A stretch of DNA of 64,000 bases from an uncultured Clostridia bacterium (GCA_934169745.1 CAKPOE010000008.1:1-64000), one strand, 5' to 3'. Counted from the stretch's first letter, positions 36,513 to 46,498 are shown. Translations and numbers: made by a program. The notes: generated by a model not told the origin, from the letters alone.

Positions 36513-38732
36513 ATGCAAAATATATTAGAAGGATTGAATGAAAAACAATATGAGGCTGTTACACACGTAGATGGTCCTCTTTTAGTAATTGCTGGTGCAG
36601 GAAGTGGAAAGACAAGAGTTTTAACGCATAGAATAGCAAACTTGATTTCTGAGCATGGTGTTAAACCTTGGAATATTCTAGCGATTACTTTTACAAATAA
36701 AGCAGCAAAAGAAATGAAAGAAAGAATAGAAAAGTTAATCGGCGAAGAATACAGCAAAGATATGTGGGTCGGAACATTCCATGCTATGTGTGTAAGACTT
36801 CTTAGAAGAGAAATAGAGAAAGCAGGATATGATAAAAACTTTTTAATATTTGATACCAGTGATTCAAAGTCTGTTATGAAGCAATGCATGAAGGAATTGG
36901 AACTAAACGACAAAATGTATAGCGATAAATTTTTGCTTGGAGAAGTAAGCAGAGCCAAAAACGATATGATAGATGATACGAGATATGCTGCCATGTATGC
37001 AAGTGATTTCAGACTTAGTAACGTGGCTAAGGCATACACTCTATATCAAAGTAAACTTAAGAAAAATAATGCACTAGATTTTGATGATATTATAAATGTT
37101 ACAATAAAAATATTGCAAGAGAATCCAGATACACTATCTTTCTATCAAGATAAATTTAAGTATATATTGGTAGACGAGTATCAGGATACAAATAAAGCAC
37201 AAGATTTGCTTGTTGCACTTCTTGCACAAAAGCATAATAATATATGCGTTGTTGGTGATGATCAACAAAGCATTTATAAGTTCAGAGGTGCTGATATTGA
37301 TAATATATTGAGCTTTGAAAAAAGATTTCCAAATACAAAAGTTGTGAAGTTGGAACAAAATTATCGTTCTACAAAAAATATTTTGGCATTAGCAAATGAA
37401 GTAATTAAAAACAATTCTGGCAATGTAAAGAAAAATTTGTGGACAGAAAATGATGAAGGAAAAAAGCCAAAGTTTTATAAAGCTCAAGATGAATATGATG
37501 AAGCAAACTATGTGGTAGAACAAATAAATTATTTGAAGAGAGAAGAGTACTATAAATATTGTGATTTTACTATATTATATAGAACTAATGCACAATCTAG
37601 AGTGTTTGAAACAGTTCTTATGAGAGAAGGTATCCCTTATAAAGTTATTGGTGGTCAAAAATTTTATGAAAGAAAAGAAATAAAAGATATAATTGCTTAT
37701 TTAAGGGTAATAGCAAATCCTAGTGATGATGTTAGTTTAAGAAGAATTATAAATGAACCTAAAAGAGGAATTGGAAAAACAACATTAGACCAAATTGAAA
37801 TGGTTGCTAACAACATGAATACATCAATGTTTGCGGTAATAAAAGATATAGATAAGTATGTGGCAACAAGAGCAAACGCTAATATAAAAGATTTTGCTAA
37901 CTTTATTGAAACAATGCAAAAAGATACATCTGGAATAGAAGGACTAATATCAAGAGTTTTGAAGGAATCAGGATATATGTCTGCCTTGGAGCTCGAAGAG
38001 AGTGCGGAAGCAGAAAGCCGAATTGAAAACTTGGGAGAGTTTTTAAATGTAGCAATAGAATTTGAAAAGGAGGAAGCAGAAAATTCTCTAAATAGTTTTC
38101 TTGAAAATCTTGCGTTAGTTACAGATTTGGATTCAGTAGAAGATAATGAAGATATGGTGAAGTTAATGACATTCCATACGGCAAAAGGATTGGAATTTCC
38201 AGTTGTATTTATGGTTGGTATGGAAGATGGACTATTTCCAAGTTATCGTAGTATTGGAGAAGAGCCAGAGCTTGAAGAAGAAAGAAGACTTTGTTACGTG
38301 GGAATTACAAGAGCAAAAGAGCATTTATATTTAACTTGTGCAAATTCAAGAACGACATTTGGCAGCACATCATATAACATGGTTTCAAGGTTTTTAACAG
38401 AAGTTCCAAATACATATATTGATGGAAACGTTAATAAGAAAGTTGAAAAATTAAATAATGAATTTGAAGATTTTCATTCTACATCAATAAATCCTTCAGC
38501 CGCGTTTAATTTTAGAACAGCTGAGAGCTTTTTGAAAAAAATCGAAGCAGATGATGATGTGGACTTAAGTAGATTTAAAGTTGGTATAAGCGTAGAGCAC
38601 AAAAAGTTTGGAGTTGGCGTAATTACAAATGTTGAGCCAGAAGACGATGACTTGGTTGTAGAAATACAGTTTGAAAAATCAGGAATGAAACGTTTGATGG
38701 CGAAATATTCAAATATGAAAATATTAGATTAG
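36513..38732 (+). CDS. pcrA: ATP-dependent DNA helicase PcrA/UvrD
   Basis: SF1A helicase of 739 aa used in repair and replication-transcription conflicts. Walker A GAGSGKTRVLTHRI near 28, DEYQDTN, GDDQQSIYKFRGAD, QNYRST, TFHTAKGLEFPVVF and a C-terminal Tudor-like domain (HKKFGVGVITNVEPED). It begins with AGAGGGA before ATG. Confidence 0.95.
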   Translation: MQNILEGLNEKQYEAVTHVDGPLLVIAGAGSGKTRVLTHRIANLISEHGVKPWNILAITFTNKAAKEMKERIEKLIGEEYSKDMWVGTFHAMCVRLLRREIEKAGYDKNFLIFDTSDSKSVMKQCMKELELNDKMYSDKFLLGEVSRAKNDMIDDTRYAAMYASDFRLSNVAKAYTLYQSKLKKNNALDFDDIINVTIKILQENPDTLSFYQDKFKYILVDEYQDTNKAQDLLVALLAQKHNNICVVGDDQQSIYKFRGADIDNILSFEKRFPNTKVVKLEQNYRSTKNILALANEVIKNNSGNVKKNLWTENDEGKKPKFYKAQDEYDEANYVVEQINYLKREEYYKYCDFTILYRTNAQSRVFETVLMREGIPYKVIGGQKFYERKEIKDIIAYLRVIANPSDDVSLRRIINEPKRGIGKTTLDQIEMVANNMNTSMFAVIKDIDKYVATRANANIKDFANFIETMQKDTSGIEGLISRVLKESGYMSALELEESAEAESRIENLGEFLNVAIEFEKEEAENSLNSFLENLALVTDLDSVEDNEDMVKLMTFHTAKGLEFPVVFMVGMEDGLFPSYRSIGEEPELEEERRLCYVGITRAKEHLYLTCANSRTTFGSTSYNMVSRFLTEVPNTYIDGNVNKKVEKLNNEFEDFHSTSINPSAAFNFRTAESFLKKIEADDDVDLSRFKVGISVEHKKFGVGVITNVEPEDDDLVVEIQFEKSGMKRLMAKYSNMKILD

Positions 38733-38743
38733 GGGGGAGAATA

Positions 38744-39178
38744 TTGAGAAATCAAAATGGTGTTTCAATGATTGAAGTTGTAATTTCGGTAATATTACTA
38801 TTATTTATAGCATTCTTCTCAATTTATAGTGCTAGAAATGCAGTGCCAACAGCGGAAGCAACCGAAGTTTATTCGGAAATGCGCTCAGTGGAACAAGCTA
38901 TAGAAGCAGTGAAAGCTGAAATGATTATGGATAATGAGTTTGAATTGAAAAAAGATGAGCATTATGATGAAGTTAGCGGAAGCGACTATATAATATATGG
39001 AAGCTTAAATCATGAGGTAAAAGCAGCAAAGGCATTAGGAATAAGTAATCTAAAAAGAGATTATGTAGTGAATTACACTACAGGGTATTTTGAGTTAAAA
39101 GATGACGTATCAATAAATGGAACAAAAGTAAAAACATTAGAAAGCGTTCAAAGCATGATAGATAGTGGAAATGTTTAA
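38744..39178 (+). CDS. Type IV pilin-like prepilin
   Basis: A 144-aa protein starting at TTG 38744 behind GGGGGGAG. The prepilin sequence NG-VSMIEVVISVILLLFIAFF has the canonical Glu at +5. It lies 11 bp after pcrA and is followed, one base overlapping, by another pseudopilin. It probably forms part of a small pilin pair; no assembly machinery is adjacent. Confidence 0.65.
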   Translation: MRNQNGVSMIEVVISVILLLFIAFFSIYSARNAVPTAEATEVYSEMRSVEQAIEAVKAEMIMDNEFELKKDEHYDEVSGSDYIIYGSLNHEVKAAKALGISNLKRDYVVNYTTGYFELKDDVSINGTKVKTLESVQSMIDSGNV

Positions 39179-39192
39179 TGGAGGTAAGAGAT

Positions 39193-39663
39193 ATGTTAAG
39201 AAACGAACGAGGCGTTACATTAGTTCAGGTTATTGTTACAATGGTTATAGTAATAATTATTGCTAGCTTTGCAATTTGGTATTCAAAAAACACATCAACA
39301 GAGGCAAAACTCACAAGATTGTATAACGAAATAACAACTGTAAAAGAGGCTTGCAATGATGCAATAGTGATAAATGAATTGAATCCAACGGAATATCCTA
39401 TATCGAAGCTGTTTACAAAAAAATGGACGAGTGAGCCGCTTTCTGAATTTGGAGTAGACGCAGGAGCAGATACGGACGATTTGTATGTCATAACACCAGA
39501 TAATGCAGATGGTTTAGAGCTAGAAAAAATCAAAAACACATACATATACGATATGAAAAATGACAAATTGTACATACAAGGCGGTTTCTCACGAATAGAC
39601 CAAGATACTGTTGAATATGAATATACAGACATTGTGAGATTATATAAGAGTACTTTGAAATAA
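39193..39663 (+). CDS. Type IV pilin-like prepilin with Gln at +5
   Basis: A 156-aa protein. ATG 39193 follows GGAGGT; an earlier ATG at 39178 contains the ribosome site. The prepilin motif RG-VTLVQVIVTMVIVIIIASFA has Gln where Glu is usual. The soluble part contains no known domain. Confidence 0.62.
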   Translation: MLRNERGVTLVQVIVTMVIVIIIASFAIWYSKNTSTEAKLTRLYNEITTVKEACNDAIVINELNPTEYPISKLFTKKWTSEPLSEFGVDAGADTDDLYVITPDNADGLELEKIKNTYIYDMKNDKLYIQGGFSRIDQDTVEYEYTDIVRLYKSTLK

Positions 39664-39709
39664 TATATTTTGAATTAGATGTGAAAGAAAACAAGAGAAA
39701 GCAAGAGAT

Positions 39710-40885
39710 TTGGTAAGAAAAGTACCCAAAATTGCCAAAAAACGAGAAAAGCAACTTTTAATCAACCTAAAAAAGAAATATATTGATTTGATTAAAAGTG
39801 GTATTTATAGTAAAATATTTATGTTTGAAATGAAAAAAAGTCTATTTCAAAAAGGGGTTGAAGATTTGCTGAGAATTTCAAATAAAGCAAAATTAGTAGC
39901 AAGTATATTCACAAAAATATTTGTATCAATGCTTCTAGGATGTTCAATGTTGATAGCACTTTTACTTATGGTATATAAACCAGTGTACAACGTTTCATAC
40001 GGTGATGAAAGCTTGGGATATGTACAAAACAAAAATGTGTTACAAAAAAATATTGATAACTATTTAAAATATGGTGATAGTGAGAATGTAGGGTATGTTA
40101 TTTTAAAGGAAGCACCTGAATACACATTTGAGCTTGCGAAAAAAGATTTGGAAACAAAAGACGAAGAAATATATGCATACATAAAAGATAAATGTGATGT
40201 ATATTATAAAGTATATGCGGTAGAGTCAGATGAGAAAGAAGTTTGTGTTGTTGAAACATTAGCGATGGCTCAAGAAATTGTAGATAAAGTTAACGAAAAA
40301 CAAAAGAATTTTAGCAAAAAAGCCGAACTAACAATAAGCGAAAAATATGAAAAAGAATATGAAGCAACATCAGACGTTGAATTAGCAGTTGCAGATGTAT
40401 ATGAACCAATTAACAAGAAAAATACAGAAGTAATTAGAAAGTACGTACAACCATCTGCAGGTAAAGTTGTTTCTGCTACATTATTAGCGGAATTAAAAGA
40501 AAAGAATGAAGAATTGAATTTTACTCTTCCACTAGAAAGCTATGTTATAACATCTAGATTTGGATGGAGAAGAAACGGAACAGATTTCCATACAGGTATC
40601 GACTATGCAGCACCTTTGGGAACACCAATTCATGCGGCAGAAGATGGAATAGTTACATGTGCAAAGTGGAGTGGTAACTATGGATACTTGGTAAAAGTAC
40701 AACATACAGGCGGATATGAGACATATTATGCACACTGCAGTAGATTTGCAGTAAGTGTAGGTGATGAAGTAAAACAGGGTGATGTAGTTTCTTATGTAGG
40801 AAGTACAGGAAGATCTACAGGACCACACGTACATTTGGAAATAAGAATAGACGGAAAATACATAAATCCACAAGATTTATTATAA
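39710..40885 (+). CDS. M23 family metallopeptidase with membrane anchor
   Basis: Up to 391 aa. A transmembrane segment near residues 65-90, a middle region with a possible small binding domain, and a C-terminal M23 domain with HTGIDYAAPLG and GPHVHLEIRIDG, which bind zinc. It probably cuts or controls cross-links in peptidoglycan. The start at TTG 39710 has only a weak ribosome site; ATG 39822 is a possible alternative. Confidence 0.82.
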   Translation: MVRKVPKIAKKREKQLLINLKKKYIDLIKSGIYSKIFMFEMKKSLFQKGVEDLLRISNKAKLVASIFTKIFVSMLLGCSMLIALLLMVYKPVYNVSYGDESLGYVQNKNVLQKNIDNYLKYGDSENVGYVILKEAPEYTFELAKKDLETKDEEIYAYIKDKCDVYYKVYAVESDEKEVCVVETLAMAQEIVDKVNEKQKNFSKKAELTISEKYEKEYEATSDVELAVADVYEPINKKNTEVIRKYVQPSAGKVVSATLLAELKEKNEELNFTLPLESYVITSRFGWRRNGTDFHTGIDYAAPLGTPIHAAEDGIVTCAKWSGNYGYLVKVQHTGGYETYYAHCSRFAVSVGDEVKQGDVVSYVGSTGRSTGPHVHLEIRIDGKYINPQDLL

Positions 40886-40889
40886 GAAA

Positions 40890-40927
40890 AAGAAATAGCT
40901 GTCCATCACGGACAGCTATTTTTTTGC
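40890..40927 (+). terminator. Terminator
   Basis: AATAGCTGTCC / GGACAGCTATT stem followed by TTTTTT. Confidence 0.9.
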
Positions 40928-40947
40928 TTTTATTCCGTTTTTTCGTA

Positions 40948-40976
40948 TTGACTTTTTCTAACTAATAATAGATAAT
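40948..40976 (+). promoter_or_regulatory. Promoter of walRK
   Basis: TTGACT (40948-40953), 17 bp, GATAAT (40971-40976). Confidence 0.6.
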
Positions 40977-41020
40977 AAATGTAGGACAAAACTGTGTATC
41001 CGTAAGGAAGGGTGTTGAAA

Positions 41021-41719
41021 ATGGAAAAGAAAATACTTATTGTTGATGATGAAAAAGCAATAGTGGATATCCTAAATTATAATTTGACGAAAGAAGGATA
41101 TAAAACAGTAGAAGCTTACGATGGAGAACAAGCTGTTGAGATGGCAGAAAAAGAAAAGCCTGATTTAATTTTACTTGATGTAATGCTTCCTAAAAAAGAT
41201 GGTTTTTCAGTTTGTAAGGAAATAAGACAAAAATATAATGTGCCAATCTTAATGGTAACAGCTAAAGAAGATGTTGTTGATAAAATAATTGGACTTGAAC
41301 TAGGGGCGGATGATTATATAACAAAGCCGTTTAGCGTTAGAGAAGTAATGGCTAGAGTAAAAGCTAATCTTAGAAAGACTATGGCGTTTGAAATGACTAA
41401 AACAGAGAACGACACAGCAATGCATTTTGGTGCATTAACATTAGACGCAGAACGTTACGAGGCCGCTGTGAATGGAAAGAGTGTAGAGCTTACGCTTAGA
41501 GAGTTTGAACTTTTGAAGTTTTTGGCTACTCAAAAAGGACAAGTCTTTTCTAGAGAAGAGCTTTTGGAAAAAGTGTGGGGTTATGAATATTTTGGAGATG
41601 TAAGAACAGTTGATGTTACAGTAAGAAGAATTAGAGAGAAAATAGAACAAAATCCAAGTGTACCAGAATTTCTAGCAACAAAAAGAGGTATTGGATATTA
41701 TTTCAACCCATCTGTATAA
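41021..41719 (+). CDS. walR: Response regulator WalR
   Basis: OmpR-type regulator, 232 aa. Receiver domain with the phosphate-accepting Asp in LILLDVMLPKKDG and K in TKPF; winged-helix domain with DVRTVDVTVRRIREKIE. It is paired with a WalK-like kinase and so is assigned to the cell-wall homeostasis system. ATG 41021 chosen over GTG 41012, which overlaps GGAAGGG. Confidence 0.88.
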   Translation: MEKKILIVDDEKAIVDILNYNLTKEGYKTVEAYDGEQAVEMAEKEKPDLILLDVMLPKKDGFSVCKEIRQKYNVPILMVTAKEDVVDKIIGLELGADDYITKPFSVREVMARVKANLRKTMAFEMTKTENDTAMHFGALTLDAERYEAAVNGKSVELTLREFELLKFLATQKGQVFSREELLEKVWGYEYFGDVRTVDVTVRRIREKIEQNPSVPEFLATKRGIGYYFNPSV

Positions 41720-41737
41720 ATAAATAGTATATCATGC

Positions 41738-41763
41738 ATGGGTCGGCATTAGGTGCCGACCCA
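41738..41763. repeat. Hairpin between walR and walK
   Basis: GGGTCGGCA / TGCCGACCC, a perfect 9-bp GC-rich stem with a 5-base loop and no T-run. It may tune walK expression or be a remnant repeat. Confidence 0.6.
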
Positions 41764-41786
41764 AAATTATTATTGAGGAGAAAGTT

Positions 41787-43607
41787 ATGTTTTTTAAAAG
41801 TTTGCAATTAAAAATGATAGTAATATTCTTTGCATTTGTACTTGTAAGTATGATCGCTGCTGGAACCTTTTCAACACTTAAAATGGAACAAATATATTAT
41901 CGTGGATTCGTTGAAGAAATGTTAAATACAATATCAAGTTTTGGAATTAATATTAATAATATTGGAAACGACCTTGAATATGAAGGCGTAAATTATGAAG
42001 AGTTAGAAAAAGAAAATTTGCAAAAAATATATAATAATTTTAGAGCGTATTTTTCGCTTAATAACATAAGTCGTTCAGGAAAAATAATTGGAAAAAATGG
42101 TGATATACTTTTTTCAAGCGAGGATACAAATGAGCTTTCAAATAGTGCTTTAAAATGTATAAACGATGCAAAGTTAAATTCGATGAATTACTCTGTTTGT
42201 GACGATTTAGAGAATAAAAATTATTTGTTTGCTTATGTTATAAAGCATAAAGTAGATAAGCAAGAAAATATCGAATACATTATTTTGGTGGAGCAAAGTA
42301 AGGACTATATTTATAATCAGTTAAACGAAGTAAGGATTATATATGGCACAGCGATAGTAATAATCGCCTTTATAGGAATTGTTGTATCTATTGTATTTGC
42401 TTCAAACATAACTAAGCCAATAGAGACTCTTACAAAAGAAGCCGAAAAAATAGCAAAAGGTGATATTGAGAGTGTAAGGCTACCGGATAGAAATAAAGCT
42501 GGATATGAGATATCAAAACTTATAGAAACTTTTAGCGGTATGACAACACAAATAAAGAATAATTTAAATGAGATTTCAAGTGAAAAAAACAAGTTGGAAA
42601 CGATACTGTTACACTTAACAGATGGTGTTTTGGCATTTAACTTAAATGGAGAGATAATGCACGCAAATTTAGCAGCAAAGAAAATATTTAAGTTAAAAGG
42701 AAATGAAACTTTCACTCAAATCTTTAGTAAATACAAGATAGATATAAATATGGAAAAAATAATTTATTTAGATGATTGGACATCTTCTGAACAAATGGTG
42801 AGCGTTGATGATACTTTTGTTAATATGTTCTTTGCTCCTTTTAGAGATGAGAAAGAACGTGCAAGTGGAGTTATCGTTGTAATACAAGATACAACAAAAC
42901 AAGCAAAGCTTGATGATATGCGAAAAGAATTTGTTGCAAACGTATCACACGAATTGAAAACACCACTTACATCAATAAAAACATATACAGAAACAATACT
43001 TGATCAGGACATTGATAAAGAAAGCGAAACAAAATTTTTAAATGTGATATTGACAGAAGCCAACAGAATGACAAGGCTTGTAAGCGATTTATTGCAATTA
43101 ACAAAGTTTGATTATAAGAAAGTAGCTTGGAATAAAGTAGAATTTGATTTGCCAGAGTTGGTTAAACAGATTTGCGAGAAACACAAAATACAAGCAGACA
43201 CTAAAAATCAAATATTAGATTGCTTTGTAACTTCAAATGTGCCAGCAGTTAATGCGGATAGGGATGGAATTGAACAAGTTGTAACCAATATACTTACAAA
43301 CAGTATAAAATATACACCAGATGGAGGAAATATAAAGGTATATGTAGGTAGTGTACATGATGATGCATACATTAAAATAATTGATAACGGAATAGGTATT
43401 CCGAAAGAAGATTTGCCAAGGGTGTTCGAGAGATTTTACAGAGTGGATAAGGCACGCTCTAGAGAGATGGGAGGAACTGGACTTGGACTTCCAATTGCAA
43501 AAGAAATAATTGAAGCAAATGGTGGAAGCATAGATATGAAAAGCGAAATAGGAAAAGGAACTGAGGTAATCATCAAAGTTCCGCTCAAAACAGTTGTAAA
43601 AGCATAG
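41787..43607 (+). CDS. walK: Sensor histidine kinase WalK
   Basis: A 606-aa kinase: transmembrane helices near 8-28 and 182-205, an extracellular sensor between them, HAMP (about 205-255), PAS-like (about 270-370), HisKA with SHELKTPLTSIKTY, and HATPase with NSIKYTPDGG, DNGIGI and GGTGLGLPIAKEI. AGGAG precedes ATG. It forms a two-gene unit with walR. Confidence 0.9.
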   Translation: MFFKSLQLKMIVIFFAFVLVSMIAAGTFSTLKMEQIYYRGFVEEMLNTISSFGININNIGNDLEYEGVNYEELEKENLQKIYNNFRAYFSLNNISRSGKIIGKNGDILFSSEDTNELSNSALKCINDAKLNSMNYSVCDDLENKNYLFAYVIKHKVDKQENIEYIILVEQSKDYIYNQLNEVRIIYGTAIVIIAFIGIVVSIVFASNITKPIETLTKEAEKIAKGDIESVRLPDRNKAGYEISKLIETFSGMTTQIKNNLNEISSEKNKLETILLHLTDGVLAFNLNGEIMHANLAAKKIFKLKGNETFTQIFSKYKIDINMEKIIYLDDWTSSEQMVSVDDTFVNMFFAPFRDEKERASGVIVVIQDTTKQAKLDDMRKEFVANVSHELKTPLTSIKTYTETILDQDIDKESETKFLNVILTEANRMTRLVSDLLQLTKFDYKKVAWNKVEFDLPELVKQICEKHKIQADTKNQILDCFVTSNVPAVNADRDGIEQVVTNILTNSIKYTPDGGNIKVYVGSVHDDAYIKIIDNGIGIPKEDLPRVFERFYRVDKARSREMGGTGLGLPIAKEIIEANGGSIDMKSEIGKGTEVIIKVPLKTVVKA

Positions 43608-43668
43608 AAAATAATGTATAATGTAGTACAGGTTTGAAAAAATCAATTAGTTGAAAGGATTGGTAAAA

Positions 43669-44292
43669 ATGGAAACAAAAGAAAAGTCAGTACCAAGAGA
43701 AATACTAAGCTGGGTAATTTGTATAGTATCAGCGTTCGTTATAGCGCTTCTAATAAAGTATTTTATATTTACGCCAACACTTGTAAGACAGGGTTCGATG
43801 ACACCGACAATCTTAGATGGTGAAAGAGTACTTATAAACAGGCTAGTAAGAACATTTAATATGGAAATAAAAAGGGGAGATATTGTAACATTAGAGAAAC
43901 CATCTAGTGAAGCTGACGAAACTCAAATTGCAAAGTATGATACAATAAGAGGTCTAAAAAATAAATTTGTATATTATGTATTAGAATTGACAAAAACAAG
44001 TTATATAAAAAGAGTTATTGGTCTTCCTGGAGAACATGTATACATTGCAAATGGGGAAGTATATATAAATGACGAAAAATTAGACGAACCATATTTGACA
44101 GAAGGCTTGGAAACACCAAGAAGAGGAGTTTTCTATGATGTACAAGTTCCAGAGGGTTGTATATTTGTAATGGGTGACAATAGAACTGGTTCACTAGATA
44201 GTAGAGAGTTTGGTTGCATTCCTCTTGATAAAGTAGAAGGAAGAGTAAGTATTAGAATATGGCCTCTAAATAAATTTGGAAAAGTAGATTAA
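43669..44292 (+). CDS. lepB: Signal peptidase I
   Basis: A 207-aa membrane protease removing signal peptides. One transmembrane helix (about 12-35), the catalytic Ser in QGSMTPTI and Lys in YIKRVIGLPGE, and the box GDNRTGSLDSREFG. ATG 43669 follows AAAGGA; the earlier in-frame TTG contains that site. Confidence 0.93.
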   Translation: METKEKSVPREILSWVICIVSAFVIALLIKYFIFTPTLVRQGSMTPTILDGERVLINRLVRTFNMEIKRGDIVTLEKPSSEADETQIAKYDTIRGLKNKFVYYVLELTKTSYIKRVIGLPGEHVYIANGEVYINDEKLDEPYLTEGLETPRRGVFYDVQVPEGCIFVMGDNRTGSLDSREFGCIPLDKVEGRVSIRIWPLNKFGKVD

Positions 44293-44302
44293 CGGAGGAA
44301 CA

Positions 44303-45193
44303 ATGAAGATAATTGGGCATGAAATTCAACTGAAAAAATTAAAGAATATAGTTGATACAGATAAAGTTGGAAATGCGTACATTTTTGATGGTATAGACGG
44401 GATTGGAAAGTTTACAATAGCAAAGGAATTTGCAAAAGGATTACTTTGTATTAATGAAACAATTAAACCATGCGGAGAATGTAGTGCTTGTAGAACTTTT
44501 GACGAGACAAACGATTTAATAATTGTGGAACCAGATGGAAACATGATTAAGGTCGATGACATTAGAAAGATGAAAGATGAATTAATGTTAAAGCCAATTA
44601 CTTCAAACAGGAAAATTGCCATAATAAATAATGCAGAAGTAATGAATGAGCAAGCACAGAACGCTCTTTTGAAAATACTAGAGGAGCCGCCTGAATATGT
44701 AACTATAATTTTGGTAACATCCAGCAAAGAAAAGTTATTATATACTATAAAATCAAGATGTACATTGTTTAAGTTTAATCCGTTAAGCGATGAAGAAGTG
44801 AAAGAATATTTTAACAATGATGTTTCAGATGATTTGCTAACTTATAGTAGAGGAAGTATTGGAACAATAATAAAATTACAAGAAAATAACGATACAGATA
44901 TAATAGAAAGGCTTGTGAGTTCATTAAAGTATACAAGCTTAATTGACATGATGAAAGAAGTAAATTCTTTGAAAGAAGAGAAGTATGTTAAAGAAAATCT
45001 TCAAGATGTTTTAGGGTACTTTATGTACTGGTATTATAAAGACATGAAAGAAAATAAAAACAATAATATTAAAGCAATAGAATGTGTTGAAGATACAAGA
45101 AGTAATATTTTAAGAAACGCGAATGTAGATATCGCGTTAGATAGAATGATGATAAACTTGTGGAAATGGGGTAGAACATGCAAGAAATTATAG
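44303..45193 (+). CDS. holB: DNA polymerase III subunit delta'
   Basis: A 296-aa clamp-loader subunit. Zinc-type cysteines CGECSACRTFDE, the SRC motif near 150, and LLKILEEPPEYVTIILVTSS. The P-loop is degenerate (GIDGIGKFT), as expected for the non-hydrolysing delta' subunit. GGAGGAAC precedes ATG. It overlaps ricT by 16 bases. Confidence 0.9.
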   Translation: MKIIGHEIQLKKLKNIVDTDKVGNAYIFDGIDGIGKFTIAKEFAKGLLCINETIKPCGECSACRTFDETNDLIIVEPDGNMIKVDDIRKMKDELMLKPITSNRKIAIINNAEVMNEQAQNALLKILEEPPEYVTIILVTSSKEKLLYTIKSRCTLFKFNPLSDEEVKEYFNNDVSDDLLTYSRGSIGTIIKLQENNDTDIIERLVSSLKYTSLIDMMKEVNSLKEEKYVKENLQDVLGYFMYWYYKDMKENKNNNIKAIECVEDTRSNILRNANVDIALDRMMINLWKWGRTCKKL

Positions 45194-46074
45194 GAGTGAG
45201 ATTTAAAAAGGTAGGAAAGATATATTTTTTTGATCCAAATGGAATACAAGCAATAAAAGGAAAAAGCATAATAGTTGAAACCGCGAGAGGAATTGAACTT
45301 GGCGAAGTTGCGGTGGCAAATAGAAGTGTAAGTGACGAAAAAATAGTTGCACCATTAAAAAAAGCTATTCGTATGGCAACAGAGGAAGACGAAAAGACAT
45401 TTGCTGACAATGAGAGAAAAGCGGCAGAAGCAAGAGAAGTTTGCGAGAAAAAAATAGAAGAACACAAGCTAGATATGAAACTTGTTGATGTAGAATATAC
45501 ATTTGACGGAACTAAATTATTATTTTATTTTACCGCTGATGGTAGAATCGACTTCAGAGAGTTAGTTAAAGAATTAGCCGCTATATATAGAACAAGAATT
45601 GAACTAAGACAAATAGGCGTTAGAGATGAAGTTAAAATGCTTGGTGGGTATGGAATGTGCGGAAGAGAACTATGTTGTTGCAATCATTTGACAGACTTAA
45701 ATCCAGTGTCAATAAAAATGGCTAAAGAACAAGGGCTATCATTAAATCCAACCAAAATATCTGGAATGTGCGGAAGGCTTATGTGTTGCTTGAAGCATGA
45801 GCAAGACGTGTATGAGGAAAAATTGTCACGTTTGCCAAGTATAGGTGCTCTAGTGAAAACACCAGACGGAAAAGGTGTGGTTGAAAATGTTGAAGTACTT
45901 AAAGAAGTAGTTAGAGTCAAAGTGGAGCAGAAAGATGAAATAATAAAAAAAGAGTATCCACTATCAGAGATTAAAATATTAAAAGATAATAAAAAGAAAG
46001 ATGAAGAAATAGAAAATATAAAGGAATTAAAAGGGCTTGAAGAAGGCTTTAAAAGAACAGACGATATAATTTAG
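45178..46074 (+). CDS. ricT: PSP1 domain protein RicT (YaaT)
   Basis: A 298-aa member of the Ric (Y-complex) family, which carries Fe-S clusters and in Bacillus affects RNase Y, sporulation and competence. Cysteine-rich GMCGRELCCCNHL and GMCGRLMCCLKHEQ are diagnostic. It overlaps holB, the usual gene order. Confidence 0.92.
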   Translation: MQEIIGVRFKKVGKIYFFDPNGIQAIKGKSIIVETARGIELGEVAVANRSVSDEKIVAPLKKAIRMATEEDEKTFADNERKAAEAREVCEKKIEEHKLDMKLVDVEYTFDGTKLLFYFTADGRIDFRELVKELAAIYRTRIELRQIGVRDEVKMLGGYGMCGRELCCCNHLTDLNPVSIKMAKEQGLSLNPTKISGMCGRLMCCLKHEQDVYEEKLSRLPSIGALVKTPDGKGVVENVEVLKEVVRVKVEQKDEIIKKEYPLSEIKILKDNKKKDEEIENIKELKGLEEGFKRTDDII

Positions 46075-46106
46075 AAATACCAGACATAGAAAGGTGGTGA
46101 AACAAA

Positions 46107-46277
46107 ATGGCATACAAAATATCAGATGCTTGTATTAAATGTGGAGCATGCGCAAGTGAATGCCCAGTATCTTGTATTTCTGAAGGAGAAGAAAGATATG
46201 AAATCAATCCTGAACAATGCATAGAGTGTGGAGCATGTGCTGGAATTTGTCCAGTATCAGCACCAAGTAAGGACTAA
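46107..46277 (+). CDS. 2[4Fe-4S] ferredoxin
   Basis: A 56-aa protein: two cluster-binding motifs CIKCGACASECPVSC and CIECGACAGICPVS. It is a clostridial-type low-potential electron carrier. AGGTGGTG precedes ATG 46107. It lies 32 bp after ricT. Confidence 0.95.
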   Translation: MAYKISDACIKCGACASECPVSCISEGEERYEINPEQCIECGACAGICPVSAPSKD

Positions 46278-46298
46278 TTTATAAATGGGTATTTTTTC

Positions 46299-46341
46299 TA
46301 CCAGGTAAAAAAGTCAAATATATTTGCTTTTATACCTGGTA
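46299..46341. repeat. Long hairpin after the ferredoxin gene
   Basis: TACCAGGTA (46299-46307) pairs with TACCTGGTA (46333-46341), with an inner AAAAG/CTTTT and a self-complementary CAAATATATTTG. It has no clean T-run, so it is probably an RNA stability or terminator-like element shared by converging transcripts. Confidence 0.6.
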
Positions 46342-46346
46342 AAATA

Positions 46347-46460
46347 TTATTTACGAAACCATTTAAGAAATTGGCATATATGTTTTGCAGAGCAAATTGA
46401 CTGCAGAAAACATTCAATTTCTCTAAGTGTACAACATAAATAATTATCACATTTACGCAT
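46347..46460 (-). CDS. Possible cysteine-rich 37-aa peptide
   Basis: A small frame on the minus strand with AGGTGAT 5 bases before ATG 46460. The product starts MRKCDNYLCCTLREIECF and has six cysteines in 37 residues, then a basic end (LKWFRK). It runs toward a hairpin at 46299-46341. There is no known family. It could be a peptide with metal-binding or disulfide-bonded structure, or chance. Confidence 0.35.
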   Translation of the reverse strand: MRKCDNYLCCTLREIECFLQSICSAKHICQFLKWFRK

Positions 46461-46498
46461 ATAAATCACCTAATATATAATATGAAAAGGAAATAAAT

